Of a stretch of DNA of 34,836 bases, positions 26,669-34,434 are shown piece by piece; the first letter of the stretch is position 1; every line of letters begins with the position of its first letter. Position numbers and translations under genes: made by a program. This stretch comes from Candidatus Krumholzibacteriia bacterium (GTDB lineage Bacteria; Krumholzibacteriota; Krumholzibacteriia; JAJRXK01). Location: contig JAOZPE010000028.1 of assembly GCA_029932915.1 (NCBI GenBank), forward strand, positions 1 to 34,836, given 5' to 3'. Below the pieces are notes generated by a model. The model was given only the letters and a program-made list of their open reading frames with translations, was not told the origin of the DNA and did no database searches.

Positions 26669-26934
26669 GCTTCCTGGAATGGATCACGGTCCTGGTGGCC
26701 CTCGCGCTGGTGTTGCCCTTCTACCGGGTGATCCGGGGGCTCACGGTCTACGACCGGATGATCGGGGTGAACGTGTCCGGAACGAACACCGTCATCCTGA
26801 TCTGCCTGGTGGGTCACATCTTCGGGCGCATCGACATGTTCATCGACATCGCCATCGCCTATGCCATGCTGAACTTCAGCGGGGCGCTGGTGGTGGCGAA
26901 GTACCTGGATCACACCGGGGAGACGCCGGAATGA
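26665..26934 (+). CDS. mrpF: Mrp antiporter subunit F (MbhB-like)
   Basis: 89 residues, three TM helices, GTG start overlapping the mrpE stop (GTGA) with GAGGAG 5 nt upstream. LPFYRVIRGLTVYDRMIGVNV is the family signature (R and D in VYDRM conserved), followed by a helix with DIAIAYAMLNF. Small integral subunit of the antiporter membrane complex. Its own stop overlaps the ATG of a 26-codon ORF. Confidence 0.93.
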   Translation: MSFLEWITVLVALALVLPFYRVIRGLTVYDRMIGVNVSGTNTVILICLVGHIFGRIDMFIDIAIAYAMLNFSGALVVAKYLDHTGETPE

Positions 26935-27011
26935 GCCTGGGTGCGGCATTGGATACCCAGATGGTGGGCGCCGGCCGGCTGGCGGCCGTGGTCCGGGGAG
27001 GCCGGCGATGA
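26931..27011 (+). CDS. Possible 26-residue ORF bridging mrpF and mrpG
   Basis: An ATG at 26931 overlaps the mrpF stop (ATGA), and its stop (27009-27011) overlaps the mrpG ATG (ATGA). The encoded peptide begins MSLGAALDTQMVGAG and ends in the basic VVRGGRR. It has no recognisable domain. It could be a real small subunit, or a coupling ORF that carries ribosomes from mrpF to mrpG, which also has its own GGGGAGG site at 26995-27001. A chance arrangement cannot be excluded. Confidence 0.35.
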   Translation: MSLGAALDTQMVGAGRLAAVVRGGRR

Positions 27012-27349
27012 TCTGGGTAGCGAAGGGTCTCATGGTGCTGGGGACGGCGCTGTTGTTCATCGCCGCGATCGGCGTCAATCGTCTTCCCGATTTCTACACC
27101 CGCTCGCACGCGGCCACCAAGCCGGACACCCTGGGCCTGATCTCGCTGATGCTGGGTCTGGCGATCTACGACGGCTTCACCCTCAGCAGCATCAAGATGC
27201 TGCTGATCATCGTCTTCGTGGCCCTGGCCAATCCCGCCGCCACCCACGCGCTGGGTCGCGCGGCTATCCGCAACGGCCTGTTGCCGGTGACGCTGTACAA
27301 GAAGTCCGCTTCCGCGGCGGGGACGGACGATCCGGGGGAGGGACGATGA
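27008..27349 (+). CDS. mrpG: Mrp antiporter subunit G (MbhC-like)
   Basis: 113 residues with three hydrophobic helices. IAAIGVNRLPDFYTRSHAATKPDTLG is the diagnostic MrpG region (conserved R-x-P-D-x-Y-T-R-x-H). ALANPAATHALGRAA at the end of the third helix is also conserved. The C-terminal 15 residues are charged and variable. Its stop overlaps the ATG of the next gene (ATGA). Confidence 0.94.
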   Translation: MIWVAKGLMVLGTALLFIAAIGVNRLPDFYTRSHAATKPDTLGLISLMLGLAIYDGFTLSSIKMLLIIVFVALANPAATHALGRAAIRNGLLPVTLYKKSASAAGTDDPGEGR

Positions 27350-27591
27350 GCGGTCACTTCAGCGCGGTGTTCTTCGTCCTGGCCCTGTTGGCCGCGATCG
27401 TGGCCCTGAAGGTGAAGGACCTGTTGGCTGCCGCCGTGGTGTTGAGCCTGTTCTCGTTCCTGGTGGCGTTGCTCTACGTCTCCCTCGGAGCGGTCGACGT
27501 GGGCTTCAACGAGTCGGTGCTGGGCGCCGGGGTGACCGGCATCCTGTTCGTGATCGCGATCTTCAACACCCGCCGTCGTTCGCGGGACTGA
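27346..27591 (+). CDS. MbhD-like DUF4040 subunit (part of MrpA C-terminus)
   Basis: 81 residues with three TM helices. The sequence LKVKDLLAAAVVLSLFSFLVALLY is the DUF4040 hallmark, found in MrpA after its antiporter domain and as the stand-alone MbhD of archaeal membrane-bound hydrogenase. In Mrp complexes this part forms the site at the contact of MrpA with other subunits. Here it is a separate protein. The start overlaps the mrpG stop; the next gene starts 10 nt later. Confidence 0.9.
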   Translation: MSGHFSAVFFVLALLAAIVALKVKDLLAAAVVLSLFSFLVALLYVSLGAVDVGFNESVLGAGVTGILFVIAIFNTRRRSRD

Positions 27592-27601
27592 GGAGCCGAG
27601 T

Positions 27602-27907
27602 ATGGGTCGCGTGCTGGCTTTCCTGGTGATCGTGGCGGTGGGCGTGGTCCTGGTCTACGCCGGCTTCGGTCTGCCTGCGTTCGGCGATCCCAACGCTCCG
27701 GCGTCGACCCACGTGTCCGATGCCTACATCGAACACGCCTACCATGACGCGCACACGCCGAACTTCGTCACGGTGATGATCGCCGACTACCGTTCCTTCG
27801 ATACCCTGGGTGAGTCGATCGTGGTGTTCACCGCCGGTCTGGCCTGTTTCCTCCTGCTGCGCAGCGAACGGCGCCGCAAGAGGCAGGGAGGCGGGCAGCA
27901 GACATGA
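27602..27907 (+). CDS. MbhE-like subunit (C-terminal part of MrpA)
   Basis: 101 residues, with GAGGAG 6 nt before the ATG. Hydrophobic helix 5-22, then an outward loop GFGLPAFGDPNAPASTHVSD and YHDAHTPNFVTVMIADYR, then GESIVVFTAGLACFLLL. The LPxFGDPxAPAxTHVS and DYRxxDTLGE motifs are specific for MbhE/MrpA C-terminal segments. The tail is basic. It overlaps the mrpB start by 4 nt (ATGA). Confidence 0.9.
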   Translation: MGRVLAFLVIVAVGVVLVYAGFGLPAFGDPNAPASTHVSDAYIEHAYHDAHTPNFVTVMIADYRSFDTLGESIVVFTAGLACFLLLRSERRRKRQGGGQQT

Positions 27908-28383
27908 TCCGACCGAAGGAGACCATCATCACCGATCACGTGGTGCGGGTCATGGTTCCGTTCATCCAGATCTTCGCGTTCTACGTGATCTTCCATGGCC
28001 ATTACAGTCCGGGCGGCGGCTTCCAGGGAGGCGCCCTGCTGGCCGGCAGCGTCCTGCTGCAGCGGGTGGTCCTGGGGGCGGAGCGCTCGCAGATCGGTTT
28101 CCCCACCCGATTGGGCATTCCCTTCGGAGCCTTGGGCATCCTCATCTACGCCGGGGTGGGTTTCCTGGCGATGCTCGACGGGGGCAACTACCTGCAGTAC
28201 GACCATCTCCCCTTCGGCATGACCCCGGTGTACCTGCGGAACACCGGCATCCTGCTGGTGGAGATCGGCGTGGCCTTCGCGGTGACCGGGACCCTCGTGT
28301 CCATCTATGACGACCTGGTGAACTTCGAGCGGCGGGATGACCAGGCCGAGATGCACTCGGCCGGTTCGAGGGAGGACGCCTGA
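27904..28383 (+). CDS. mrpB: Mrp antiporter subunit B (MbhF-like, MnhB domain)
   Basis: 159 residues with about four TM helices. FYVIFHGHYSPGGGFQGG is the MnhB signature, carrying His residues in the turn; LRNTGILLVEIGVAFAVTGTLVSIYDDL is the conserved end helix with a buried Glu. A short charged tail follows. It overlaps the preceding gene by 4 nt, and mrpC follows 1 nt later. Confidence 0.94.
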   Translation: MIRPKETIITDHVVRVMVPFIQIFAFYVIFHGHYSPGGGFQGGALLAGSVLLQRVVLGAERSQIGFPTRLGIPFGALGILIYAGVGFLAMLDGGNYLQYDHLPFGMTPVYLRNTGILLVEIGVAFAVTGTLVSIYDDLVNFERRDDQAEMHSAGSREDA

Positions 28384-28384
28384 G

Positions 28385-28849
28385 ATGGACGGCTTCGAGG
28401 TGTTCTTCGTCGAGAAGTGGCCCTACCTGGCCACCGTCCTGATGATCCTCATCGGACTGTACGGGATGGTCCTCAAGAGGAACCTGGTGAAGAAGCTCAT
28501 CGGGATGAACATCTTCCAGGGCGCCATCATCCTGTTCTTCATCATCCATGGCTGGAAGCGGGGCGCCACCGTCCCGGTGTACGACGAGGCCTTCGGCGAT
28601 CTTCCCGCCAACTATGTCAATCCCATCCCCCATGGCCTGATGCTCACCGCCATCGTGGTCTCGGTGGCCACCACCGGGGTGGCGCTGGCCCTGCTGTCGC
28701 TCATCTACAAGCGCTTCGGGACCCTGGAGGAGGACGAACTGCTCCGGGAGTTGCGCGCCGAGCCGGCCGGAGCGCCGAGCTCGGGAGAGATGGCTTCGCA
28801 GAGGGAAGACGTGGAAGGCGCCGAGCCGGACGACGGGGGGCAGCGGTGA
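28385..28849 (+). CDS. mrpC: Mrp antiporter subunit C (MbhG/NuoK-like)
   Basis: 154 residues from an ATG with GGAGG 9 nt upstream. Three TM helices as in NuoK: LATVLMILIGLYGMVLKRNLVKKLIGMN, FQGAIILFFIIHGW and PHGLMLTAIVVSVATTGVALALLSLIYKRFG, the last containing the conserved PHxLMLTAIVVxxA motif. A 30-residue acidic/Gly tail is extra. The stop overlaps the GTG start of mrpD. Confidence 0.94.
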   Translation: MDGFEVFFVEKWPYLATVLMILIGLYGMVLKRNLVKKLIGMNIFQGAIILFFIIHGWKRGATVPVYDEAFGDLPANYVNPIPHGLMLTAIVVSVATTGVALALLSLIYKRFGTLEEDELLRELRAEPAGAPSSGEMASQREDVEGAEPDDGGQR

Positions 28850-30597
28850 GCGTGAAGTGGACGAGCAGGCTGTGGGCCGGAGCTGGGACCGCGTTGGCCA
28901 CGCTGGTCTCGGCCGTGGGCGTGGCCGCCGCGGCGGGCCACGAGATGGCCCAGGCGCACGGGGATCTGTCTGCGATCCATGGCGCGGCAACGCAGAGCCC
29001 CGACGCCTTCCAGATCCCGGCCATGGTCCTTGCGCCCCTGCTGATCGGGGTGGTGCTGGTGCCCGCGCTGGGCCGCCTGCGCCGGAGCCTCGCCTACCAG
29101 GTCACCGTGGTGGTCTTCGTGGCCTATCTGGCGGTGGCGCTGAAAGCGCTGACCACCGTGCTGGCGCACGGCACACTGCACTACAAGATGGCCGGTTGGA
29201 TGCCGCCTGTCGGCATCGAGTGGACCCTCGATGCCTTGAGCGCCTTCGTGGTGCTGGTGCTGGCGGTGGTGGCGGTGATGGTGGCCATCTACTCGGGTGT
29301 GGCGGTGCGCCGTCAGAACCCCGAGCGCGAGGTGCCGTTCTTCTCGATGATGGTGGTCATGATGCTGGGCCTGACCGGCATGGTGATGACCGGCGACCTC
29401 TTCAATCTCTACGTGTTCTTCGAGGTGAGCAGCCTCAGCGCCTACGCCCTGATGGCCGTGGGCGACCGCAAGGCACCGGTGTCGTCGTTCCGCTACCTGC
29501 TGCAGGGAACCATCGGCGCGTCCTCGTACCTGATGGGCGTCGGCTATCTCTACGTGCTCACCGGTAGCCTGAACATGGCCGACGTGGCGTCGCTGCTGCC
29601 GCATCTTCTGGGCAACCCGGCGCTGACGGTGGCCCTGGTCCTGATGGTCGCTGGACTGGGCCTGAAGATGGCCCTGTTCCCGATGCACCTGTGGCTGCCC
29701 GACGCCTACACCTACGCCTCGTCGACGAGCACGGCGATCATCGCGCCGGTGATGACGAAGGTCTCGGCCTACGTGCTCATCCGCATGATCTACTTCGTCT
29801 TCGATTCGAATTGGGTGCTCTCGGATCTGCACCTGGGGTTCGTGGTGACTTGGTTGGCCATGGCCGGTGTGATCTGGGGCTCGGTGATGGCCATCGCCCA
29901 GCGCGACGTCAAACGCATGCTGGCCTACTCGTCGATCGCGCAAGTGGGATACATCGGCGTCGGTATCGGCACGGGCAATCCGTGGGCCCTGGTGGGCGCC
30001 ATCCTGCACATCATGAACCACGCGACCATGAAGAGCTCGCTGTTCATGGTCACCGGCATCGTGGAGATGCAGACGGGGACGCGGCGCCTGCAGAACTGGA
30101 ACGGGCTGGGGCGGAAGATGCCCTGGACCTTCCTGGCCTTCACCCTGGCCGCGTTGGCGATGGTCGGCGTGCCTCCGACCAACGGTTTCTTCTCGAAGTG
30201 GTATCTGGCGCTGGGTCTGGCCGGGGCGAAGCAGTGGGTGTTGCTGGTGTTGCTGGTGCTGAGCAGTCTGTTGACCGCAGGCTATTTCTTCCGGCTGCTC
30301 GAGCGGATCTATGCGCGGACGGGCGAGGACGTCGGGTCCGGGTCGGCGCGTGTGGGTGAGGCGGGCGATGGCGGGGTGCGCGAGGACGGCGGTGCGAACG
30401 CGGACGGCGTGAAGCTCGCCGGTGCGAGTGGTTCAGGCATCGCCGGCGCGCGCGATCCCGGTCTGGCCCTTCTTCTGCCGCCTCTGCTGCTGGGTGTGGG
30501 AACGCTGGTGCTGGGTCTGGTCAACGCCTGGTTCGTGACTGAGGTCATCGCCAAGGCGCTGCCGGCGGCGCTGCGGATTCCGGGACTGGGGGGATGA
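28846..30597 (+). CDS. mrpD: Mrp antiporter subunit D (MbhH-like), first antiporter-type subunit
   Basis: 583 residues from a GTG overlapping the mrpC stop; MrpD is usually about 490-500. Fourteen-helix proton-conducting fold of the NuoL/M/N family. Key charges are present: E193 in NLYVFFEVSSLSAYAL (TM5), K274 in GLGLKMALFPMHLWLPDAY (TM7) and K305 in PVMTKVSAY (TM8). Two additions explain the length: an N-terminal segment of about 55 residues with signal-peptide-like features (LATLVSAVGVAAAAGHEMAQ), and a Gly/Ala/Asp-rich insertion (about 500-540) before the last helices. It couples proton flow to Na+ or K+ exchange in the complex. Seven nt separate it from the next subunit gene. Confidence 0.93.
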   Translation: MSVKWTSRLWAGAGTALATLVSAVGVAAAAGHEMAQAHGDLSAIHGAATQSPDAFQIPAMVLAPLLIGVVLVPALGRLRRSLAYQVTVVVFVAYLAVALKALTTVLAHGTLHYKMAGWMPPVGIEWTLDALSAFVVLVLAVVAVMVAIYSGVAVRRQNPEREVPFFSMMVVMMLGLTGMVMTGDLFNLYVFFEVSSLSAYALMAVGDRKAPVSSFRYLLQGTIGASSYLMGVGYLYVLTGSLNMADVASLLPHLLGNPALTVALVLMVAGLGLKMALFPMHLWLPDAYTYASSTSTAIIAPVMTKVSAYVLIRMIYFVFDSNWVLSDLHLGFVVTWLAMAGVIWGSVMAIAQRDVKRMLAYSSIAQVGYIGVGIGTGNPWALVGAILHIMNHATMKSSLFMVTGIVEMQTGTRRLQNWNGLGRKMPWTFLAFTLAALAMVGVPPTNGFFSKWYLALGLAGAKQWVLLVLLVLSSLLTAGYFFRLLERIYARTGEDVGSGSARVGEAGDGGVREDGGANADGVKLAGASGSGIAGARDPGLALLLPPLLLGVGTLVLGLVNAWFVTEVIAKALPAALRIPGLGG

Positions 30598-30604
30598 GGC
30601 GCTG

Positions 30605-32110
30605 ATGGATGCCCTGCACACCTTCCACAGTACACGTCCCTTGTGGGCCCTGCTGGTCTCGCTGCTGGCGATTCCGTTGATCGTCGCCACCGGCGAGCGG
30701 CACCGGAACCTGCGGGAGACGTGGACCATCCTGGCCGCAGTGGCGAAGACCGTCCTGGTCTGGTCGATGCTGCCGTGGGTGTTGCAGGGGCGGGTGCCGG
30801 AGATCTCGCTGTGGCGCATCACGCCTTCGGTGGAGCTGGCGCTGCGGGTGGACACCCTGGGGCTGGTGTTCGCGATCGTCGCCTCGACCCTGTGGCTGTT
30901 GACCTCCCTGTACAGCATCGGCTATGTGCGCGGAGCGGGCGAACACAAGCAGACCCGCTACTTCGCCTCCTTTGCGATGTGTCTGCATGCGACCATCGGT
31001 ATCGCGTTCGCGGCCAACCTGGTGACCTTCCTCATCTTCTTCGAGATGCTGAGCATCGCCACCTATCCGCTGGTCATCCACAAGGAGACGCCGGTGGCCC
31101 TGGCCGCGGGCCGCAAGTACCTGAGCTTCGTCCTGCCGGCGGGCCTGATGCTGCTGCTCGCGGTGGTGTTGACCGCGAGCATCCATCCCGGCGGACTCGA
31201 CTTCCAGGCCGGCGGCTTCCTCTCCGGTGACGATGCGTCGCGGGTCCTGCTGCGGTGGATCTTCCTGTTCTTCATCCTCGGCGTCGGAGTGAAGGCGGCG
31301 ATCATGCCCCTGCAGTCGTGGTTGCCGGCGGCGATGGCCGCGCCCACTCCCGTGAGTGCCCTGCTGCACGCGGTGGCGGTGGTCAAGGCCGGCGTCTTCG
31401 GGGTGTTGCGGGTGACCGGCTACGTCTACGGACCGCATCTGTTGAAGGACATCGGGGTGTGGACCGCCCTGGCCTGGTTCGCCGGGGTGACCCTGACCGT
31501 CGCCTCGCTGCTGGCGCTGCGGCAGGACAACCTGAAGCGGCGGCTGGCCTACTCGACGGTGGGTCACTTGAGCTACATCGTGCTGGGTGCGGCCATCCTC
31601 ACCCCCTACGGCCTGATCGGCTCGGTCCTGCACCTGATGTTCCACGCGACGATGAAGATCACCCTGTTCTTCTGCGCGGGGGCGATCTACGTGCGGACCC
31701 ACAAGGAACAGATCTCCGACATGGTGGGCATCGGACGGCAGATGCCCATCACCATGGGCGCCTTCGCGGTGGGCAGTCTCGGCCTGGCCGGGATCCCCGG
31801 GATCAACGGCTTCTTCTCCAAGTGGAACCTGGCGCTGGGAACGGCCCAGGGAGGGCAGTGGATCTTCCTCGGGCTGTTGGTGCTTTCGGGCGTGTTGAAC
31901 GCGGCGTACTTCTTCCCCATCGTCCAGCAGGCCTTCTTCCGTCGCAATCCCGAGTTCTCCTCGTACGGTGAGGCGAGCATGTGGATGGTCGTTCCGTTGG
32001 CATTGACGGCCCTGATGTCGCTGGTGCTGGGTCTGGCCCCGAACCTGGCCGCCCACGCGTGGGATCTGGCACGCGCGGTCTCCGCCGCGGTGATGGGAGG
32101 TGCGGGATGA
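30605..32110 (+). CDS. Second antiporter-type subunit (MrpD/MrpA-N like)
   Basis: 501 residues, about 14 TM helices, NuoL/M/N family. TM5 carries E147 in FLIFFEMLSIATYPLV; TM7 K230 in GVGVKAAIMPLQSWLPAAM; TM8 H255/K261 in SALLHAVAVVKAGVFG. The PTPVSALLHAVAVVKAG segment is closer to MrpA-N/NuoL than to MrpD, so it may fill the place of the missing MrpA antiporter domain. SLYSIGYVRGAGEHKQTRYF and NGFFSKWNLALG are conserved. All residues needed for proton transfer are present. The following small gene overlaps its stop (ATGA). Confidence 0.92.
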   Translation: MDALHTFHSTRPLWALLVSLLAIPLIVATGERHRNLRETWTILAAVAKTVLVWSMLPWVLQGRVPEISLWRITPSVELALRVDTLGLVFAIVASTLWLLTSLYSIGYVRGAGEHKQTRYFASFAMCLHATIGIAFAANLVTFLIFFEMLSIATYPLVIHKETPVALAAGRKYLSFVLPAGLMLLLAVVLTASIHPGGLDFQAGGFLSGDDASRVLLRWIFLFFILGVGVKAAIMPLQSWLPAAMAAPTPVSALLHAVAVVKAGVFGVLRVTGYVYGPHLLKDIGVWTALAWFAGVTLTVASLLALRQDNLKRRLAYSTVGHLSYIVLGAAILTPYGLIGSVLHLMFHATMKITLFFCAGAIYVRTHKEQISDMVGIGRQMPITMGAFAVGSLGLAGIPGINGFFSKWNLALGTAQGGQWIFLGLLVLSGVLNAAYFFPIVQQAFFRRNPEFSSYGEASMWMVVPLALTALMSLVLGLAPNLAAHAWDLARAVSAAVMGGAG

Positions 32111-32421
32111 AGCTGCAACGGCCTGGTGCGCGGGGGTGGATCGTGGCACTCGTCCTGGCGCTGGTGGTGATCGTCGGGCCGATGCTGGTGCCGCACGCGG
32201 AGGAACACGAGGCGTGGTGGTCGTCGATCCCGGCGTGGTGGGCGATCTTCGGATTGCTCGCGGCGTCGGCGGCCATCCTGCTGAGCGCCCTGCTGGGATG
32301 GATGTTCCTGGAACAGGGCGAGGACTTCTATGGGGAAGGGTCCGAGGGTGGCGACGGTCTCGAGGAGGAGGGCGGGCGCGATGACGCGAACACGGCCCGC
32401 CGGGAAGGACGGTCACGATGA
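32107..32421 (+). CDS. Small two-TM protein of the mrp operon
   Basis: 104 residues with two TM helices (about 11-29 and 46-68), the first after a basic N-terminus and the second ending near LGWMFLEQGEDFYGEG. The 35-residue tail is Glu/Gly/Asp-rich. Its start overlaps the stop of the preceding antiporter subunit and its stop overlaps the start of the next (both ATGA). Small proteins with an IPxxWAIFGLL-like second helix and a x(E/D)DxY end sit in the same place in some deltaproteobacterial mrp clusters, as far as I recall. Likely an accessory subunit; function unknown. Confidence 0.82.
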   Translation: MKLQRPGARGWIVALVLALVVIVGPMLVPHAEEHEAWWSSIPAWWAIFGLLAASAAILLSALLGWMFLEQGEDFYGEGSEGGDGLEEEGGRDDANTARREGRSR

Positions 32422-34319
32422 ACGGGAGCAGGGACATCTCGACTGCCCGCGTGGGTCTGGCCCTGCTCCTGGCAGCGGTGGCGATCGGGGTATGGGTCGT
32501 GGCCGGCCCGTCCCTGGCCGATGCACAGACCACCCATGCCCAGACAGTCGAGTTGGCGCCGCGTCTCGCGCCTGAGGTGGTCCATGGCAGCGCGTGGCCG
32601 CCGGCGATGATCCTCGTGCTCGGTTCCCTCCTGGTGATCGTCTCTCCGCGGCGTCTGCGTTCCGCTCTGGCGGTGCTGTTGCCGGCAGCGGCGCTGTACT
32701 ACGTGTGGGTGCTGCCGGACGGCAGTCTGGTGCAACTGTCCTTCTCGGGTCTGGACCTGACGGTGCTGCGGGCCGACCGCCTGTCGTTGATCTTCGGCAA
32801 GATCTTCGCCCTGGTGGGTCTGTTGGGCGCGATCTTCGCGTGGCACGTGGACGACCGTCGGCAGCAGGTGGCGGCCCTGTTGTACAACGCGGGTTCGCTG
32901 GGTGTGACCTTCGCCGGTGACTACTTCACCCTGTACGCTTTCTGGGAGCTGATGGCCGTCGCGTCGGTGCTGCTGATCTGGGCGCGCGACCGCAGCGATT
33001 CGCAGGCGGCGGGCCGGCGCTACATCCTCGTGCACCTGACCGGTGGCGCGGTGCTGCTGGCGGGGATCCTCCTGCATCTGCACGGGACGGGCAGCATCGC
33101 CTTCGACCGCTTCCTGCCCGGCGAGGGCGGCCTGGCGGCCTGGCTCATACTCGTGAGCTTCTCGTTGAACGCGGGTGTGCCGCCCTTGGGGGCGTGGTTG
33201 CCCGACGCCTATCCGCGCGCGACCATCACCGGTGCGGTGTTCATGTCGGCGCTGACGAGCAAGACCGCGGTCTACACGCTGCTGCGGGGCTATCCCGGTT
33301 GGGAGATCCTCATCGTCTTCGGCGCGGTGATGGCGGTCTACAGCGTGGTGTACGCGCTGTTGGCCAACGACATCCGCCGCATCCTGGCCTACTCGATCAT
33401 CTCGCAGGTGGGCTACATGGTGACCGCGGTGGGTATCGGGACGGCCATGGCGGTCAACGGCGCGACGGTGCATGCGGTCAGCCACATCCTGTACAAGGCG
33501 CTGTTGTTCATGGCCGCCGGCGCGGTGATCTACTCGACCGGCCGGGAGAAGCTGACCGATCTGGGCGGGCTGTGGCGGCGGCAGAAGCTGATCTTCTCGC
33601 TGTACATCGTCGGCGCGTTGTCGATCTCGGGGATTCCCCTGTGGAACGGATTCATCTCCAAGTCGATGGTGATCGCCGCCGCGGGTGAGGAACATCTGAA
33701 CGGGGTCTACCTGCTGTTGATGGTGGCCAGTGTGGGTTCGTTCCTGCACACCGGCCTGCGGCTGCCCTACTACGCGTGGATGGGCAAGGACCGCGGAATC
33801 GAGACCCGTCCGATTCCGGTGAACATGATCGTGGCCATGGTGCTGGGGGCCTTGCTGTGCACCGTGACCGGCGTGGCGCCTGGGAGTCTCTATCGCTACC
33901 TGCCCTACGCGGTGCACTGGAATCCGTGGACCTTCCCGCATCTGGTGGAGACGGCGCAGATGCTGTTGTTCGCGTTCTTCGCGTTCTGGGTGTTGCGGCC
34001 GCTGCTGGTGCCGCGTGCTGTCGTGGTGGTCGATGTGGACGTGGTGTATCGCAAGAGCGCGCCGCTTCTGCGGTGGATCTTCGTCGATGCGGTGGGGGCG
34101 GTCTTCGACGCTTCCGAAGCGGTGATGCAGCGTGTGGCGCACGGGGTGGTCGAGTCGATGCGCGACCCCTTGCGGCTGGTGCCTGGCTATCCCCGCCGGG
34201 TACACACCGACGAACCCGACTTCGACGAGGACCGGGCACGGCCGCCGTTGATCCTGCCGTTGGGCCTGGCCCTGGCGGTGCTGGCCATCCTGTGGCTGGT
34301 GGCACGGCTGGTGCGGTAG
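32418..34319 (+). CDS. Third antiporter-type subunit, divergent (TM7 Lys replaced by Asn)
   Basis: 633 residues. The NuoL/M/N fold is recognisable: TM5 E177 in LYAFWELMAVASVLLIW, TM8 K282 in SALTSKTAVYTLLR, then AYSIISQVGYMVTAV and HILYKALLFMAAGAVIYSTG. At TM7 the usual Lys is Asn251 (SFSLNAGVPPLGAWLPDAYP). The N-terminus (1-37) looks like a signal peptide (ALLLAAVAIGVWVVAGPSLADAQ region). The C-terminus is about 110 residues longer than in MrpD, with a lateral amphipathic stretch after FAFWVLRPLLVP and a last TM. Last gene of the operon. It may have a structural or altered ion role. Confidence 0.9.
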   Translation: MNGSRDISTARVGLALLLAAVAIGVWVVAGPSLADAQTTHAQTVELAPRLAPEVVHGSAWPPAMILVLGSLLVIVSPRRLRSALAVLLPAAALYYVWVLPDGSLVQLSFSGLDLTVLRADRLSLIFGKIFALVGLLGAIFAWHVDDRRQQVAALLYNAGSLGVTFAGDYFTLYAFWELMAVASVLLIWARDRSDSQAAGRRYILVHLTGGAVLLAGILLHLHGTGSIAFDRFLPGEGGLAAWLILVSFSLNAGVPPLGAWLPDAYPRATITGAVFMSALTSKTAVYTLLRGYPGWEILIVFGAVMAVYSVVYALLANDIRRILAYSIISQVGYMVTAVGIGTAMAVNGATVHAVSHILYKALLFMAAGAVIYSTGREKLTDLGGLWRRQKLIFSLYIVGALSISGIPLWNGFISKSMVIAAAGEEHLNGVYLLLMVASVGSFLHTGLRLPYYAWMGKDRGIETRPIPVNMIVAMVLGALLCTVTGVAPGSLYRYLPYAVHWNPWTFPHLVETAQMLLFAFFAFWVLRPLLVPRAVVVVDVDVVYRKSAPLLRWIFVDAVGAVFDASEAVMQRVAHGVVESMRDPLRLVPGYPRRVHTDEPDFDEDRARPPLILPLGLALAVLAILWLVARLVR

Positions 34320-34363
34320 GAGGAACCAGCTGGGGCCGGCCAGGGGAAGGCGCGGAAGCTGCC

Positions 34364-34389
34364 GAAGTTGCCGAGGACGGCGAAACTTC
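34364..34389. terminator. Hairpin between the mrp operon and the methyltransferase gene
   Basis: GAAGTT (34364-34369) pairs with AACTTC (34384-34389) and GCCG (34370-34373) with CGGC (34378-34381), loop AGGA, with a 2-nt GA bulge on the 3' side. It lies 44 nt after the last mrp stop and 45 nt before the convergent methyltransferase stop. Confidence 0.55.
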
Positions 34390-34434
34390 AGAAATCCGCG
34401 AACCAAACGACCAACCAGCCAAGCAGTCAACCGG

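Noticed and set aside
26051-34319. Membrane-bound hydrogenase or complex I operon
   Set aside because: The Mbh-like order is only that of the antiporter half. No NuoB/C/D/I or NiFe hydrogenase subunit is present before the closing hairpin and the opposite-strand gene.
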